NCBI RefSeq assembly: GCF_024586455.1
Contig: NC_065920.1
Span: 17,012,144 to 17,076,143, forward strand
Direction: 5' to 3'
DNA length: 64,000 bases
Origin: Bactrocera neohumeralis
Taxonomy: Eukaryota; Arthropoda; Insecta; Diptera; Tephritidae
The stretch's first letter is position 1. Each line of letters opens with the position of its first letter. The notes under the pieces are model-generated. The model saw only the letters and a list, made by a program, of their open reading frames with translations, had not been told where the DNA came from and searched no databases. Position numbers and translations under genes: made by a program. This document shows, in pieces, positions 12,181 through 23,575 of the stretch.

Positions 12181-12720
12181 GTACACGAGTAGCTCGAGCA
12201 CTGCGTATGCGCTGAGTTGCTTTGCGAGAGCCCGTCACCGTACAATTACTTCGTTGGCGTAATGTGTGCCCAGCATGGACCGCGCAAAAATTCGCATTTC
12301 GTATGGACCGGCTGGCGTGTGCGCTTGCTGCCCCCAAAGTCGTACGACGAATCCGCTCGTGTGTGCTTTGAAGCGCGCGCGCTGTTTGCAGCGGCATAAG
12401 ACGACAACGACGACTGGCCACAGCTCGCTGGCTGGCTGACTGGCTCGTTCGAACTACATGTGCAACGCCATGCAATAGCCAGTGCCAGTGCCTGTGCCGT
12501 CTTATCGAGGAGAGCCACACATTTTCAAGAAAATCATGCCACACACTCTATGTAAATAATAATGTAAATGTGTGTGTGTGTGTGCGTGATAAAGGAAGCA
12601 GCGCAAAAGAGCAAAGCAGGCACTTGCTTTGGCATGCCGTTGGAGAAATTGCAAGTCAAGGCGTTGCTGTAACAGTGGCCATAGTGTAGACGACACTTAA
12701 CAGCGCTGCTTAACGCTGCG

Positions 12721-13055
12721 TGGAGTAATGCTGCGGCTTCTGAGAGTTTACAAGCAGTTAGTTGATATTTTTTGCAATTTTTTTTCTAGTGGAAGTAACA
12801 GTGGCAGGTGGCACCAGCTTAGAAAATGTAGGAAGTTGTTCGATGTAAGAATTTCGTCATGAGGGTTGTCTGCGCCACCTCAGCTTGAAATCAGTGTGGA
12901 TGAGAGTGCATACATCATGCAAAGATTGGTGACTCTTCGAAAAAAACTAGACTCATATTCATATCTCCTGCTAACTTTTCAATATACCGGAGATCATGTC
13001 TAATTAATTGATTATTTGATTGATTTAGGTATACTCGTATTAACTCTTTCTACTA
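12721..13055. other. Unique non-coding DNA
   Basis: Transition from the GC-rich island to AT-rich DNA. No repeat or gene recognised. Confidence 0.5.
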
Positions 13056-13350
13056 TATATTGGTTAGTCGAAAAAGTCTTTTCGTATTTCTAATTAAACT
13101 TCAACTTATTTTTTTTATATTTTGTCGACCACTTTTTGCCATTTTTCGGCTGGAGACATTAATTTATCAGTGTAAATCGAAATTTCGAAATTTCCAGAAC
13201 GGAAGCGAGCGAACCATTATTGTGCTACACGAACTGATACAGCATCGTCTCCGTAAATTTCACAAATTTCATTGAACGCTTGCGAGGCATTTTTCTTTTA
13301 CAAAAATTTCAAAATATAGCGAGTGTCTTCATCATTTTCACTCATTATTG
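13056..13350 (-). mobile_element. Deleted mariner derivative, family MarB copy 2, with start codon
   Basis: Minus strand. An ATG at 13345 starts MSENDEDTRYILKFL, followed by a stop and then KKNASQAFNEICEIYG, a typical mariner N-terminus. The HTH end RSGNFEIS is joined to YTD and a C-terminal tail in the same place as the copy at 7503. The terminal sequence GTCGAAAAAGTCTTTTCGTATTTC lies at 13067-13090. Relative to the other copy it lacks about 35 bp just outside the stop codon. I could not find the opposite inverted repeat, so the 5' end is uncertain. Confidence 0.8.
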
Positions 13351-13379
13351 AACAGCTGTGACTATTCTTCAACTTCCCC

Positions 13380-14990
13380 GAATACAATTGTTTTAAAAAA
13401 TTTTAATAATTAATGAAACGTTCTTAAAAAACTTATTTTAAAAAGTTTCGAAGCTCTACGAATTCAATTCTCAATTATTAATAAAAATCAATTTAATAAT
13501 TTTTAAACAAAGTCAGATAAAAATAATTTTAAAAAGTTTCGATATTTCAATGTTATTTAATTCCATAAAAATAATATTCAAAGCTTTAAAAATGAATTTG
13601 CCATAAAAATCGATAAATACGACTTTCGATAAACAATTTGTTCTGAAAAATTGCGTAATGTTGTTTTATTTATGCCTTAAAATAATATATACATATGTAT
13701 GTACATATGTAAATGCTTAAAAAATTTGTGTAAATTCCAAATAATTATGAAAATATTTCAAACGTCTGTTAGATTTTATGTAAATATTTTAAACGACTTT
13801 AAGTTTTTATAACTGCTAAAAATGTTTACAAAATCTTAAAAATTAGTTTTAAATAATTTAAAAATTTCAAAAATTAGTAAATCTTTATTTAAATTAATAT
13901 TTAACTATCTAAAATTAATTAAATATTGAAGTTAAGGAGCATTAACATCTCTCAATAAAATTTCATTTATGAAAAATTGCGTAATATTGTTCTAGTCACT
14001 CCTGAAAACAATCAATGTACGTTATTTATAAAGTACAAAAATTTCCTACAAAATTATAAAAATTATTTATAAAAAATTTAGCAGTTCCAAAAACTAATAA
14101 ATGTTTATAAAAAATAATATTCATATATATATTTTAAATTTAATTAAGTATTGAAATCATAATGCAACAACATCTTTAAAAAAGTAATCAAAATTACTCT
14201 AGGTTGTTTAATTCACAACTTGAAACCTTGGTGTCCCCTTTAAAATGAATTTTAAAATACATATTTATAATTTACAAAAACGGCTGACAAAATTTGTCTT
14301 TTTAAGACATTTATAAATTAAATTTTTTTAAGGTATACTAATAAATGGTTGAAATTCTATTAACTAGATAACAATTTTACGAACTCTGCTCACCGTTGAT
14401 TTTAGAGAAATATTTTTCACAATTTTAATAATTTTTTTTAACAGAAAATGTTAATAATTTGTTTTCATAGATTTTAAGATTTATTTTTTTTATAATTTTA
14501 TTATTTTTTATTTTCATAATTTTATTATTTCTTTTTTATTATACTTTTTTAAGATTATTTATTAACCAAAATTGTGTGATATCTCAAATTCATCAAACAA
14601 CAAGAATGGTTCAACTTCTATTAAAAGAATTCTATGCACTCCGCTCATCGTTGACTTTACATGAAAAATGTAATGTATTTTATTAGCTTTAAATGATAAA
14701 TAAATTTTTTTAAATTCTAAGATTTTTTTTATAATTTTATTATTTATTTTTTTCATAGTTTTTTATTTTTAATTTTTTTAATTTCAAATTTTTAAAAATT
14801 CATTCAAAATTTCATTATTTCTGTGATTTCACGAATTCATCAACAAGGAAACACTATGTTACAATTTTTCTAACGACATTCACAGAGAATGTTAATATAT
14901 AAACATACTGTGACGTTAACACAATGCAGACAGAGAATGTTAATATATGAAGTAGAGAATGTTAATGTAATTTAATTTAATTAACAGACT
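13380..14990. repeat. AT-rich tract with a degenerate repeat of about 250-260 bp
   Basis: Within this AT-rich block a composite word is found three times: CATCAA, then ATGGTT.AA.TTCTATTAA, then CTCYGCTCAYCGTTGA.TTTA. It occurs near 14344 and 14605 (offset 261), with a weaker third copy near 14850. At the end, AGAGAATGTTAAT recurs near 14885, 14932 and 14954. No coding content. Confidence 0.6.
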
Positions 14991-15249
14991 GACCAACAGT
15001 GAAATAGCATAAAATTTCGAACATTCAAAATGAAACCCTTACCTACGTATAAGACTGTTAACTCTCGCTGTAATGTAAAAATATATAATACATTAATAGT
15101 CTCTGCTGTTCAATTATATTTTTACAACGGTAAACAACAGAAACACTATAACAGCAGTTACTTAAGTAACATCTTTAATACAATGCTAACAGTAGTGACA
15201 ACAACAGGGCAGCGCCAACAGCAAGCAATACAGCAAATATTTCACATAC
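14991..15249. other. Unique non-coding DNA
   Basis: AC-rich stretch with CAACAG words. A 74-codon plus-strand frame (15030-15254) lacks any known motif. Confidence 0.4.
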
Positions 15250-16270
15250 TATAGCTCGACCGCTCGCACTAGTGTCGTTAACAGCCACCAATATGGACGG
15301 GGTTGGAAGTGATTATAATTCACTGGCGGCATTTAATAACTTGAATGATAATAAATTGCAACAAAAAGGCGAATAATAAATGAGCACAAGTCGAATGTGT
15401 ATGTGTGAATGGCTGCTCATGCCTGCGCCTGTGTGAGTTTATGTGAATTGTGAATGGTTGTGTAGAAAAAAATTAACTACCACTACCCACACACTTGCAA
15501 CCTTACGCTTGTGTTGGTTTGAGTGATTTTCATTGCTGCGCAGCGCTGCGCTTGCATGCGTCGGCGCAGAGAGTGAGCAACGAAGAGCGCCACTCACAAT
15601 ATTGTTGTAGTAGTATTGGTTGTAGTAATAAGCAAAGTAATAAAAAATGCCATACAATAAAAACAACATCAACATAAATAATGTTGAAAAAGTAGAAGAC
15701 GAGCTAATGTAGCAGCAACAACAACAACGATAATAACAAAAACACACGAGCAATTGTGAGCAGTAACAGCAAATTATGACAACGTTAGGCGGAGCGAAAA
15801 AATTTTTCTTCTCAATCAAATTATTCGGCGTATATTTTTTTCGTTTATTGTTGTTATTGTTGTAGTTATGTATGTTGCATGCGTATGCATGTACATATTA
15901 ACATTTTTATTTCTCATTTTTCATTTCCATTCGTTGTGTTATATTTCCTTTTACTATATTTCATACAAAATACGTTGTAGCGACGGCAAATCGCTCGCTG
16001 TGTTCGGTGTGCTTGGTGTGCGTGCTCGGCGGAAGGCTGGCACAAAATTTAATAACGAATCAAATACGCGACGGCAGTTGCCAGCGCTAGCGCTTCCCAC
16101 TCACCCACTGCTGGTTGGTTGCGGTGCTCACTGCTTGTGCTGCAGGCTGTGCAGGGTGTCCATGGCCTGTGCTGGGCTTTGCCGTCGCTGGCCTGGCTTT
16201 GTGCTGCTGTGTGCCATCATCATCAGTAATATTCTCACGATTTTGCTGCAGAAATTTTGCGCTTAATGAA
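15250..16270. other. Second moderately GC-rich island
   Basis: GC-richer segments at 15500-15600 and 15980-16260, separated by CAA/ATT repeats at 15600-15770. The plus-strand frames here (15868-16266 and 16115-16612) read as Cys/Leu/Val-rich peptides with no domain. Together with 11140-12720 it is the best place to look for host regulatory or exon sequence. Nothing in it is specific enough to name. Confidence 0.3.
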
Positions 16271-17464
16271 AATGTTACTTATTGCTACAGATATGAATAC
16301 AGGGCTACAGCTACGTGTTTATGTACTTGTGTATATTGTATGTGTACATACATATATAAATATACATCCTGGCGCAGCGCTATTACAGTTATATACCATA
16401 TATTTAAGCATGTATCAGAAAGATTTTATTTGCTCCTATCGCAAACTTGGAAAAGTTATAAATTCACTTGTTTATCTACTTTTATTTCTTTCGCCAATTT
16501 TTTTTTTGTTTGTGTTTTGAGTTTTTGTGTATATTCTGTGTCTACTGTTGGGAGCTTATATGCTTACTACACATTTGCTTCTAACTGTTGGGTCAGAACA
16601 TATTATTCTTAAAGCACAAAAAATATTTATTTATACAGCATATATTTGTATAACAAAAACCAGTGGGAATAGTTTTATTAGTTATTTAATTTAAAGAACA
16701 TAATGTTCAGTCGTAAGCTTTCCTTTCAACTATTTAAGGGGTCACCTTAGTCTCACTGCTTATATGTAAATGTCGATATTATAGAAATTAAAATAAAAAA
16801 GTTGCGATATAAGTTGTTGTAAAATTTTAAGGATATGCTTATACATATTTTAAGTATACAAAGTAATATTTTCGAAGTAAAAATTAAATTTTTTCAAGTA
16901 AAACGCGAACTCCGACGGAACTTGAAGAGTTTTCGCCACTGATGCAATGATTCGCGCATTCTCTTGGATGACACCTAAAGAGGAAAACTGAAAAGAAAAA
17001 TTTCCTTCTCCCCTGGATGAAATTTTTCGAACAAAGACCTACCATCGAAAAAAAGTTAAATCAAAAGCTTAAAAGTTGAATTTTAAAAGTTGAATTTTAC
17101 GCAAAATGTTCGTATTTCTTAGTTCACCTGGAGAACTATACTTGCCGATGGGTAGAAAACTTTTGAGATAAAATTTTTGTTGTTTTAAAATTTAAGAGTG
17201 AGAGAAAATAGAAATTCCTTTTTCAAATTTGAAATTATTCTCCGAAAATTTGAACTCGGCGTATAATTTCGAACCATTTTTCGGTATTTGAGAGAGTTTT
17301 TTAGGTAAGCACAATTAGATCACAAAATTTTAAGCGCGTTTACCCGGAAAAGTTGAGTCCTAAGCTCACTTTACAAAAATTTTAAGAAAAATTTTCTACG
17401 CAACGACCGGACCGATTGCCTTGAAATTCGCACAACCTTTTTAAGATACATTTTCCAGATAATA
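16271..17464. other. AT-rich non-coding DNA
   Basis: No known element recognised. A short tandem AAAAGTTGAATTTT occurs twice near 17070-17098. The segment 16880-17400 has repeated AAATTTT-type words and may be an unidentified repeat. Confidence 0.45.
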
Positions 17465-18575
17465 ATGGATGGAATAAGTTTTATGAGTATTATTTCCTCA
17501 AAGTAATCCCACTTGGCCTCAATACGCTTATGCCAACGTTGTTTCCAATCCTCGATATAGTTGTTACAGTCAGTTTCCGAAATAGCCTTCAATGCGCGTA
17601 GCGATTCACGTTTAATATCTTAAATTGACTCAAAACGGTTTCCCCGGAGCGGTCGTTTAAGTTTGCTGAAGCCACACGTAGCTAAATTTGGCGAACACGG
17701 TGCGATATTGGTGAAAAATGTGGCAAAAAACTCACGAAGAATCAAAGCTGTATGCGACGGTGCACTATCGAGGTGGAAATCTCAAGTGTTGTGGGATCAT
17801 AATTCCAACCTCATTTTATTGAAATAGTACCTCTTGTTGACAGTTTAGCTGATTGGAAGGAATTCGGATAATCACAACTGTCAATATAAGCTTGATTTTT
17901 GACCTGCCTTGATGTGATTTTTTTAATTTAGTCGGAAAGTGACGCTGTTTTTCGAAAAAGTTTAGTGATTTTGGAACCAATCGCGCTTTCACTTTTCTTA
18001 GTCCCAAATGACCATTCAAAATGGCTTTCACTGATCCTTCCGGTAATCCAACGATGCCAGTAAGATCACTGACTGTTAATCTGCGATTCTCAAGCACCAA
18101 TTCCTTCTTTTTAGTGACGTTTTCGTCTGTTTCGTTTAATTGATCAGTAAATGTTGATGGTCGTCCTGTACGTGGTTCGTCGTCAACGCGTTCTCAGCCC
18201 TCTTTGAATAATTCTTACCAATCAAAAACACTTGCTCGCGGCAAACAATTATCACCGAAGGCCTTTTCCGACGTTCAGAACGTTTCGGCAACAGAAATTT
18301 AATTCCGCACACAAAATTTAATGTAACTTCTTTGTTGAATAATTTTATTCATTGTAAAAATCGCCCATTGCACTTTATGTACTTCAGAAAGACAAGCGTA
18401 TACTAAATTATTATCATTATTTTGATGTGACATTTGGCACAAATATCACTGACTGTCATACCAATCTAGAATAATACTATAATATAATAATATTTCGACG
18501 AATGAGAGTTCGCAAATTCGAAAAATGTGGAAATTTAAATCAAAAAGTTTTACTATTTTTTGCCCACAGTAAATA
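17465..18575 (-). mobile_element. Mariner relic, family MarA copy 2, nearly full span but internally deleted
   Basis: Minus strand. The 5' terminus at about 18575 matches the element at 6053 (GCAAAAAATAGTAAAACTTTTT). The transposase starts at ATG 18352 with MNKIIQQRSYIKFCVRN and continues through VDDEPRTGRPSTFTDQ and VLENRRLTVSDLTGIVGL to LGLRKVKARLVPKSLNFFEK, the paired HTH region. The middle, including the first catalytic Asp, is deleted. The reading resumes with DSAPSHTALILREFFA (second Asp kept), CSPNLATCGF (third-Asp motif lost: expected SPDLAPCDF) and EDWKQRWHKRIEAKWDYFEE at the C-terminus. There are several stops and frameshifts. Dead copy. Confidence 0.88.
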
Positions 18576-18960
18576 TATTTATGAATAACTTATGTATATG
18601 TATTAGGTGATCACCAAATACAACAAGATTAACAGAAAAGAACAGTTTAGCACTAAGAGACTAAATTTATCTTATTTTTCTGTATTCGACCAACGGAATT
18701 AGTATTATTTTTTATAATTAATAGGTAAATGTTCCGCTTGATGAGCTTTAAAGCGGCATGCAAGTCTAGAAATTTGAAAAAATCGGAAATAATTTTTTTC
18801 CATCATTCGATAGCGTAGATATTCAAAAATATTCCCGAAAAGCATTTTTCAAAATTCAAATTATTTCCAAAGTTATAGCCGTTTTAGTGTCGTGTCAACT
18901 GTAAAAAAAAATCGAAAATCGTTGTCGGATATAATAACCAATATATAACCTTTTTATAAC
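18576..18960. repeat. RepB-like internal fragment
   Basis: The order TATTTATGAATAACTTAT, GATGAGCTTTAAA, GAAATTTGAAAAAA, then TAGCGTA..GATATTCAAAAA is repeated about 810 bp further on, inside the full RepB at 19051-20096. It begins directly at the outer end of the mariner at 17465-18575, so that mariner may have inserted into a RepB copy. I do not find matching RepB sequence on its other side. Confidence 0.5.
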
Positions 18961-19050
18961 CAAAAATCATATTTTGTTTCAATATGAGTGGTGTCTATTA
19001 TATCGTTTTTAATTCGCCTCTAAACTTATGACACGTGATGTTACTTTATT

Positions 19051-20096
19051 ATACTCTCGCAACAAAGTTGCTAAGGAGAGTATTATAGTTTTGTTCACAT
19101 AATGGTTGTTTATAAGTCCTAAAACTAAAAGATTCAGATATCATTATATATACCAAAGTGACATGACGAGTGGTAGAAATATCTGTCCGTCCGTCCGTCC
19201 GTCATAACTTGAGTAAAAATTGAGATATCATGATGAAACTACACGTATTTCTTGGCTCCAATATATTAAGATGGGCAAAATCGACGAAAAATGGCGGAAA
19301 CCGAAAACCTATAAAGTGTCAAAACTAAGCCATAAAAAAAGATATTAAAGTGAAATTTGGCAAAAAGTCTCGCATTACATTATTTGGACGTAATTATATT
19401 TATGAATAACTTATTTTTTGTACATATATCGGAAACTACTATAGTTATGTCAACTCTACAGAGATCGTTTTTCAGACATTTCATAAACAGTTCAAAAATA
19501 AGAAATCGATAATAACTAAATTTATCCCATACAAAGGTTATTTGAAAATCTGTAAAGTCGTTAACCAAACAAAAAGTCAGAAACATTAAATTTTTTACGG
19601 AAGAAATGGCAGAAGGAATGTTCCCATGATGAGCTTTAAAAATGAAAATGGGCGGCATCGCCCAATGGACCAAAAACCATATCTCAGAAATTTGAAAAAA
19701 AAATGAAATTCGATATATAATTTTTTTAATACCATAACATGTCGAAATAGCGTAAATCAGATATTCAAAAACGCTATTTTGAATTCCATCTGAAAAGTAT
19801 ATTTTCCAATGATGATAGCAAATTAAAACTTTCACAAATACGGTATTTGAGCTGAGGTATGCCTTTTAGAAAAATATTCGTGATCGGATTATAACTTTTC
19901 AACCCTTATATCAAACAAAAGAATTCGAACCTAACCTAACCTAATTTTTCACCGAAAATATCAATAAATCTCAATATAATAAGGGCATCACTTTTTATAT
20001 TCTCGCAAAAATTTGCATAACGGTATCTCGATTATCACTTTATCATGCGACAGTATAAAATGTTCGGTGACACCCGAACTTAGCCCTTCCTTACTT
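19051..20096 (+). repeat. RepB copy 1: interspersed repeat with terminal hairpins and GTCC microsatellite
   Basis: The 5' end folds back on itself: TATACTCTCGCAAC pairs with GTTGC..GAGAGTATTATA over 19052-19090. A (GTCC)4 microsatellite lies at about 19186-19203. It is followed by ACTTGAGTAAAAATTGAGAT and ACCTATAAAGTGTCA. The 3' end carries GTTCGG (20062-20067) pairing with CCGAAC (20074-20079), then TTAGCCCTTCCTTACTTG. There is no coding capacity. The layout matches published DINE-1/Helentron-type non-autonomous elements (sub-terminal inverted repeat, GTCY microsatellite, 3' hairpin). That assignment is inference. Confidence 0.7.
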
Positions 20097-22429
20097 GTTT
20101 TTTATTTTATTTTTTTTTACGTTTTTGTATATATGTACTTATGTATATGTTATTTATTTCTATGTACATATGTAACCTGTAAGCCTTCTAAAACTAACTT
20201 TCCCGCTCAACCAACAGTGCTCTCCCGTAAAATATTGGCTTTCAGCAGACAGCTTGGCGGGTGCAACTCAGAAAAGTAGAGAAAAACTTGTATATGCTAT
20301 GGAAAAATGTAAGCTGCTGCACAAGGCATAATCTCTAGATAAAATTACAGCATACACATTACGCAATAAATGTAAATGAAGCAGAATTATTTAACAAATC
20401 GAAGAAAAATGTGGAATTCTATTAAAAATATCCATCCATATATGTACATACATATGTATGTATGTATATATATGTATATATCTACATATGTACATACATA
20501 GATGTTAGTGTGCATGAAAGGAATTCAATTTCGTAATGCCAGCCATATTTAAATGTAGCTAAACATACACATATGTATGTATGTTATCACATTTATAATG
20601 AAATAAAACATATGCAAATTGTTACAAATTTTTCAAATACCCGGCTGCCGGCAGTTGCACAGATTATGTTCATATATATGACGAGATAAAATCTTTTATT
20701 GCTGCACATACACATACACATGCATATGTACATATGAGTGCAGTTGCACACAAACGAATAAAGAGTTATATTTAATGAAATGCTCATATCAAATATTTCT
20801 TTCTACATATGCATGTAGTTTGTTTGTTTGTGTGTGTATGTGTGCGTAGAGCCGCTGCAGCTTACCAGCATTTTATTCTAGCCCACCGCTTTGGCATATT
20901 TAATTTTTCATGCCTTCAACTGAATACTAATTTCAACTAACTTTTTCATTTTCCTCAATGTAGATTGAAGTGTGAAACAATTGTCATGCACACACGCACA
21001 CACACATGCAAACATACGCATTTGTATGTAGCTTGGTGCGCAAAAGGGTAGAAATGCCGGCAGCGCGCCATATAATTCATATCAGATCAACGGGTTTTTA
21101 TACATATTTCATGTTTTTGTTGTATTTTTTGTTGTTTTTGCTGATCTGGTAACCATTTTGAATTTTGAAGGTATTAGCGAGATATGATTTTATGCGAGCA
21201 TGTATACATGTATATAAAAATGTGTATATGTTTGTTTGTGGGTATGTATGTATATATGTATATACTTGTATGAGTCTACTCAGTTCATCAGTTGTTGTTG
21301 TTATGCTATTTTGTCTGCTTCTTAATTCTATTAAATTACAATGAAAAGCGCTAGTACATAAATACTGCGTGCTTATTGTTGTTGTTGTTGTTAGTGATTG
21401 CTACAATTTGAATGTGTGCATAAATGGTGTCTGTTGATTTTTGTCGATTTTGTTGATTTTATGCTTCTTTCTGAAAATGATGAATATGATGGTGGCACAC
21501 TGGTGGTGCGATGCTGGTGGTGGCGAGATCAAAATGCATACATACAAATATAAATGCATATGTATATATGTATGTATGTACATACATATACATATGTACA
21601 TATGTATATGTACACACATTCTTATCTATGCGCAGTTAAATGCTGTTGCTGCTGTGCCAGTTTAAGCTGCACCCCTCAAGCTGCTCTCGCATTTTACTTA
21701 GACGCCGATGATGGGTTATAGATGAGCAGATGTCTCGCGTCCGCAATGACAATGTGCGTATGTCACGCGACATTTTGAATATGCCACTATTTGAAAGACT
21801 TAATGAATTGACATACATATGTACATACATATGTACAAAAGTATATACATATGTACATATGCAGGAATGAGTATTATTTGAGCATGCTGCGTTTCAAATT
21901 AAATGCTGATATTTCTATTTGAAAAATGTGCAGAAAATAAAATATGCTCTCTTGCCTTATTGACAGTGCCACATAAAATTCAAAACATCTTTAAACGAAT
22001 CAAAAATGGAAAATAAAATTCAAAGTGTTTTTGCTAATATTTAGGAACAGCTTCTGTGTCGTTTTATTGGCAGAAGCAAATAATTTTATGATTCTGGCTT
22101 AATTAAGTTATTTTAGCTTGAATTTGATTGAAAAAAATTTAAATAAAATTATTTTAGCTTATTTTTTTAATAAATTTTTTTTTTAATTATTAATAAATTT
22201 TTTTTAAATTATTAATTAAATTTTTGATATTATTAATATTTTTTTTTCATTTTAAAATTTGGAAATATAGTTTTATTTTCTTTTTTATTTTAATTTTCTT
22301 ACTTGGTATAGGAAAAAAGACGATTTACTTTACTCTTTAAATATTCTTAATAAAATACTAATGTTTTTCAAAGTGATAAAAAGAGAAGAAAAATTAAACA
22401 ATTATACATTTTTATATTACTTATTTTTT
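20097..22429. other. Non-coding DNA with CATA/TATG and CA microsatellites
   Basis: Microsatellite clusters at 20440-20520, 20985-21010, 21180-21265, 21375-21395 (TTG), 21535-21620 and 21810-21865. A GC-richer unique stretch lies at 21640-21780. Poly-T/A-rich DNA occupies 22130-22280. No gene recognised. Confidence 0.5.
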
Positions 22430-23575
22430 TTATACTATTGCAACATGCTGTTACAGAGTATAATAGTTTTGTCCTTAAACCATCGGTATAAGGCTGGATA
22501 CACAAAAATGCTTGATGTTTGGGTGCCGCATGATTTGACGCAAAAAAACCTTCTGGACCGAATCAACGCCTGCGATATGCTGCTTAAACGGAACGAACTC
22601 GACCCATTTTTGAAGCGTATTGTGACTGGCGATGATAAAAGGATCACATACGACAATATCAAGCAAAAACGGTCGTTGTCGGAGGCCGGTGAATCGTTCT
22701 AAACAGTGGCCAAGCCAGTATTGACAGCCATGAAGGTTTTGCTGTGTGTTTGGATTGGAAGGGTCATCGGACCATGAGCTGCTCCCATTTGCAGAGGCCA
22801 TTAATCGAACATCTGCTGTGAATAACTGGAGCGCAAGCAGGCGATCGATCAGAAGCGACCAGAATTGGCCAACAGGAAGCTAGTAGTGTTCCACCAGGAT
22901 AACGCCAGACCACACACTTCATTGATGACTCGTCAGGAGCTACGCCTCTCAAGTGATTACCACCTGTTCCTGTTCATGGCGAACGCCCTATGTTGGTCCT
23001 AAACAAACTAAAAAATCGGCTGAAGTTCTTCGCAAATAATTCCACAAGGGGGGTATTCTAATTGCCGTTCTAGATGGAAACAGATTGACGAACGAAACGG
23101 CGCATATTTGAACTAAATCCGATTACTGTAACACTTTTTATAAAGCATTGAGTAAAGAGCAAAAGGCGGAAGGGAGATATTTGACAACCTAATATATCGG
23201 CGAATCTTTGAGTTATCTCAATAAAAATTACAGAACGAGTTCTACTCATAACATTATATCTTTGTGCCTAAAATAGAATCAATTGAGCGAAAACTTGACG
23301 TAGACCAAATATAAATATTATGAGGATTTTCGAACATCCGGCCTACTCAACTCCATGTTATTGGTGATTGTATGTGAGGTGTCTTAATGAAACCCTGGCA
23401 ACATTTTTTTGGTATGTGGCATGATATAGTTAATAAATTTGGGTCGAAACCTTATGCCGAGTTGACATTTTACAACTTAAAGTATTTTCCTGTCTTTGAT
23501 TCCAGCAAGTTCCAAAAGTGTAAAAGGTTCGGTTAGGCTCGAGCTTAGCTCTTCCTTACTTGCTTAAAATACCGT
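22430..23575 (+). repeat. RepB copy 2, interrupted by a mariner
   Basis: The 5' end at 22430-22480 (TATACTATTGCAACATGCTG..CAGAGTATAATAGTTTTGT) resembles the 5' hairpin of the RepB at 19051. The 3' end at 23505-23570 (GTTCGGTTAGGCTCGAGC, TTAGCTCTTCCTTACTTG) matches the RepB terminal hairpin, decayed. Between them, 22480 to about 23185 is mariner sequence. The repeat is therefore older than the mariner insertion. Confidence 0.65.
22480..23185 (+). mobile_element. Mariner relic, family MarC copy 1, inside RepB
   Basis: Plus strand. The transposase remnant begins KAGYTKMLDVWVPHDLTQ and continues ACDMLLKRNELDPFLKRIVT-GD (first Asp kept, but DEKW became DDKR). A stop follows near 22700. The frame then resumes as QAIDQKRPELANRK, VVFHQDNARPHTSLMT (second Asp kept) and SSDYHLFLF, where a deletion has removed most of the SPDLAPSD motif. 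The C-terminal tail, similar to WKQIDERNGAYLN, lies at about 23070-23115. Several stops. Related to the element at 27925. Confidence 0.85.

Larger units (their letters stand above)
11140..12720. promoter_or_regulatory. GC-rich, CpG-containing island; candidate host promoter or first-exon region
   Basis: This is the longest GC-rich stretch in the window, flanked by AT-rich DNA on both sides. CGC, GCGC, GACGAC and CAGCAGCAACAG words are frequent. Both strands stay open for more than 140 codons over 11303-11913 (plus strand from ATG 11491, an Ala/Gly/Asp-rich 140 codons; minus strand 163 codons). Neither has a recognisable domain, so openness may be a composition effect. A weak initiator-like TCAGTG sits at 11401, without a correctly spaced downstream element. 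The region also holds (CA)n at 12022-12037 and (ACG)n at 12154-12179. A 5' UTR or first exon of a large gene would look like this, but the sequence does not prove it. Confidence 0.3.
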
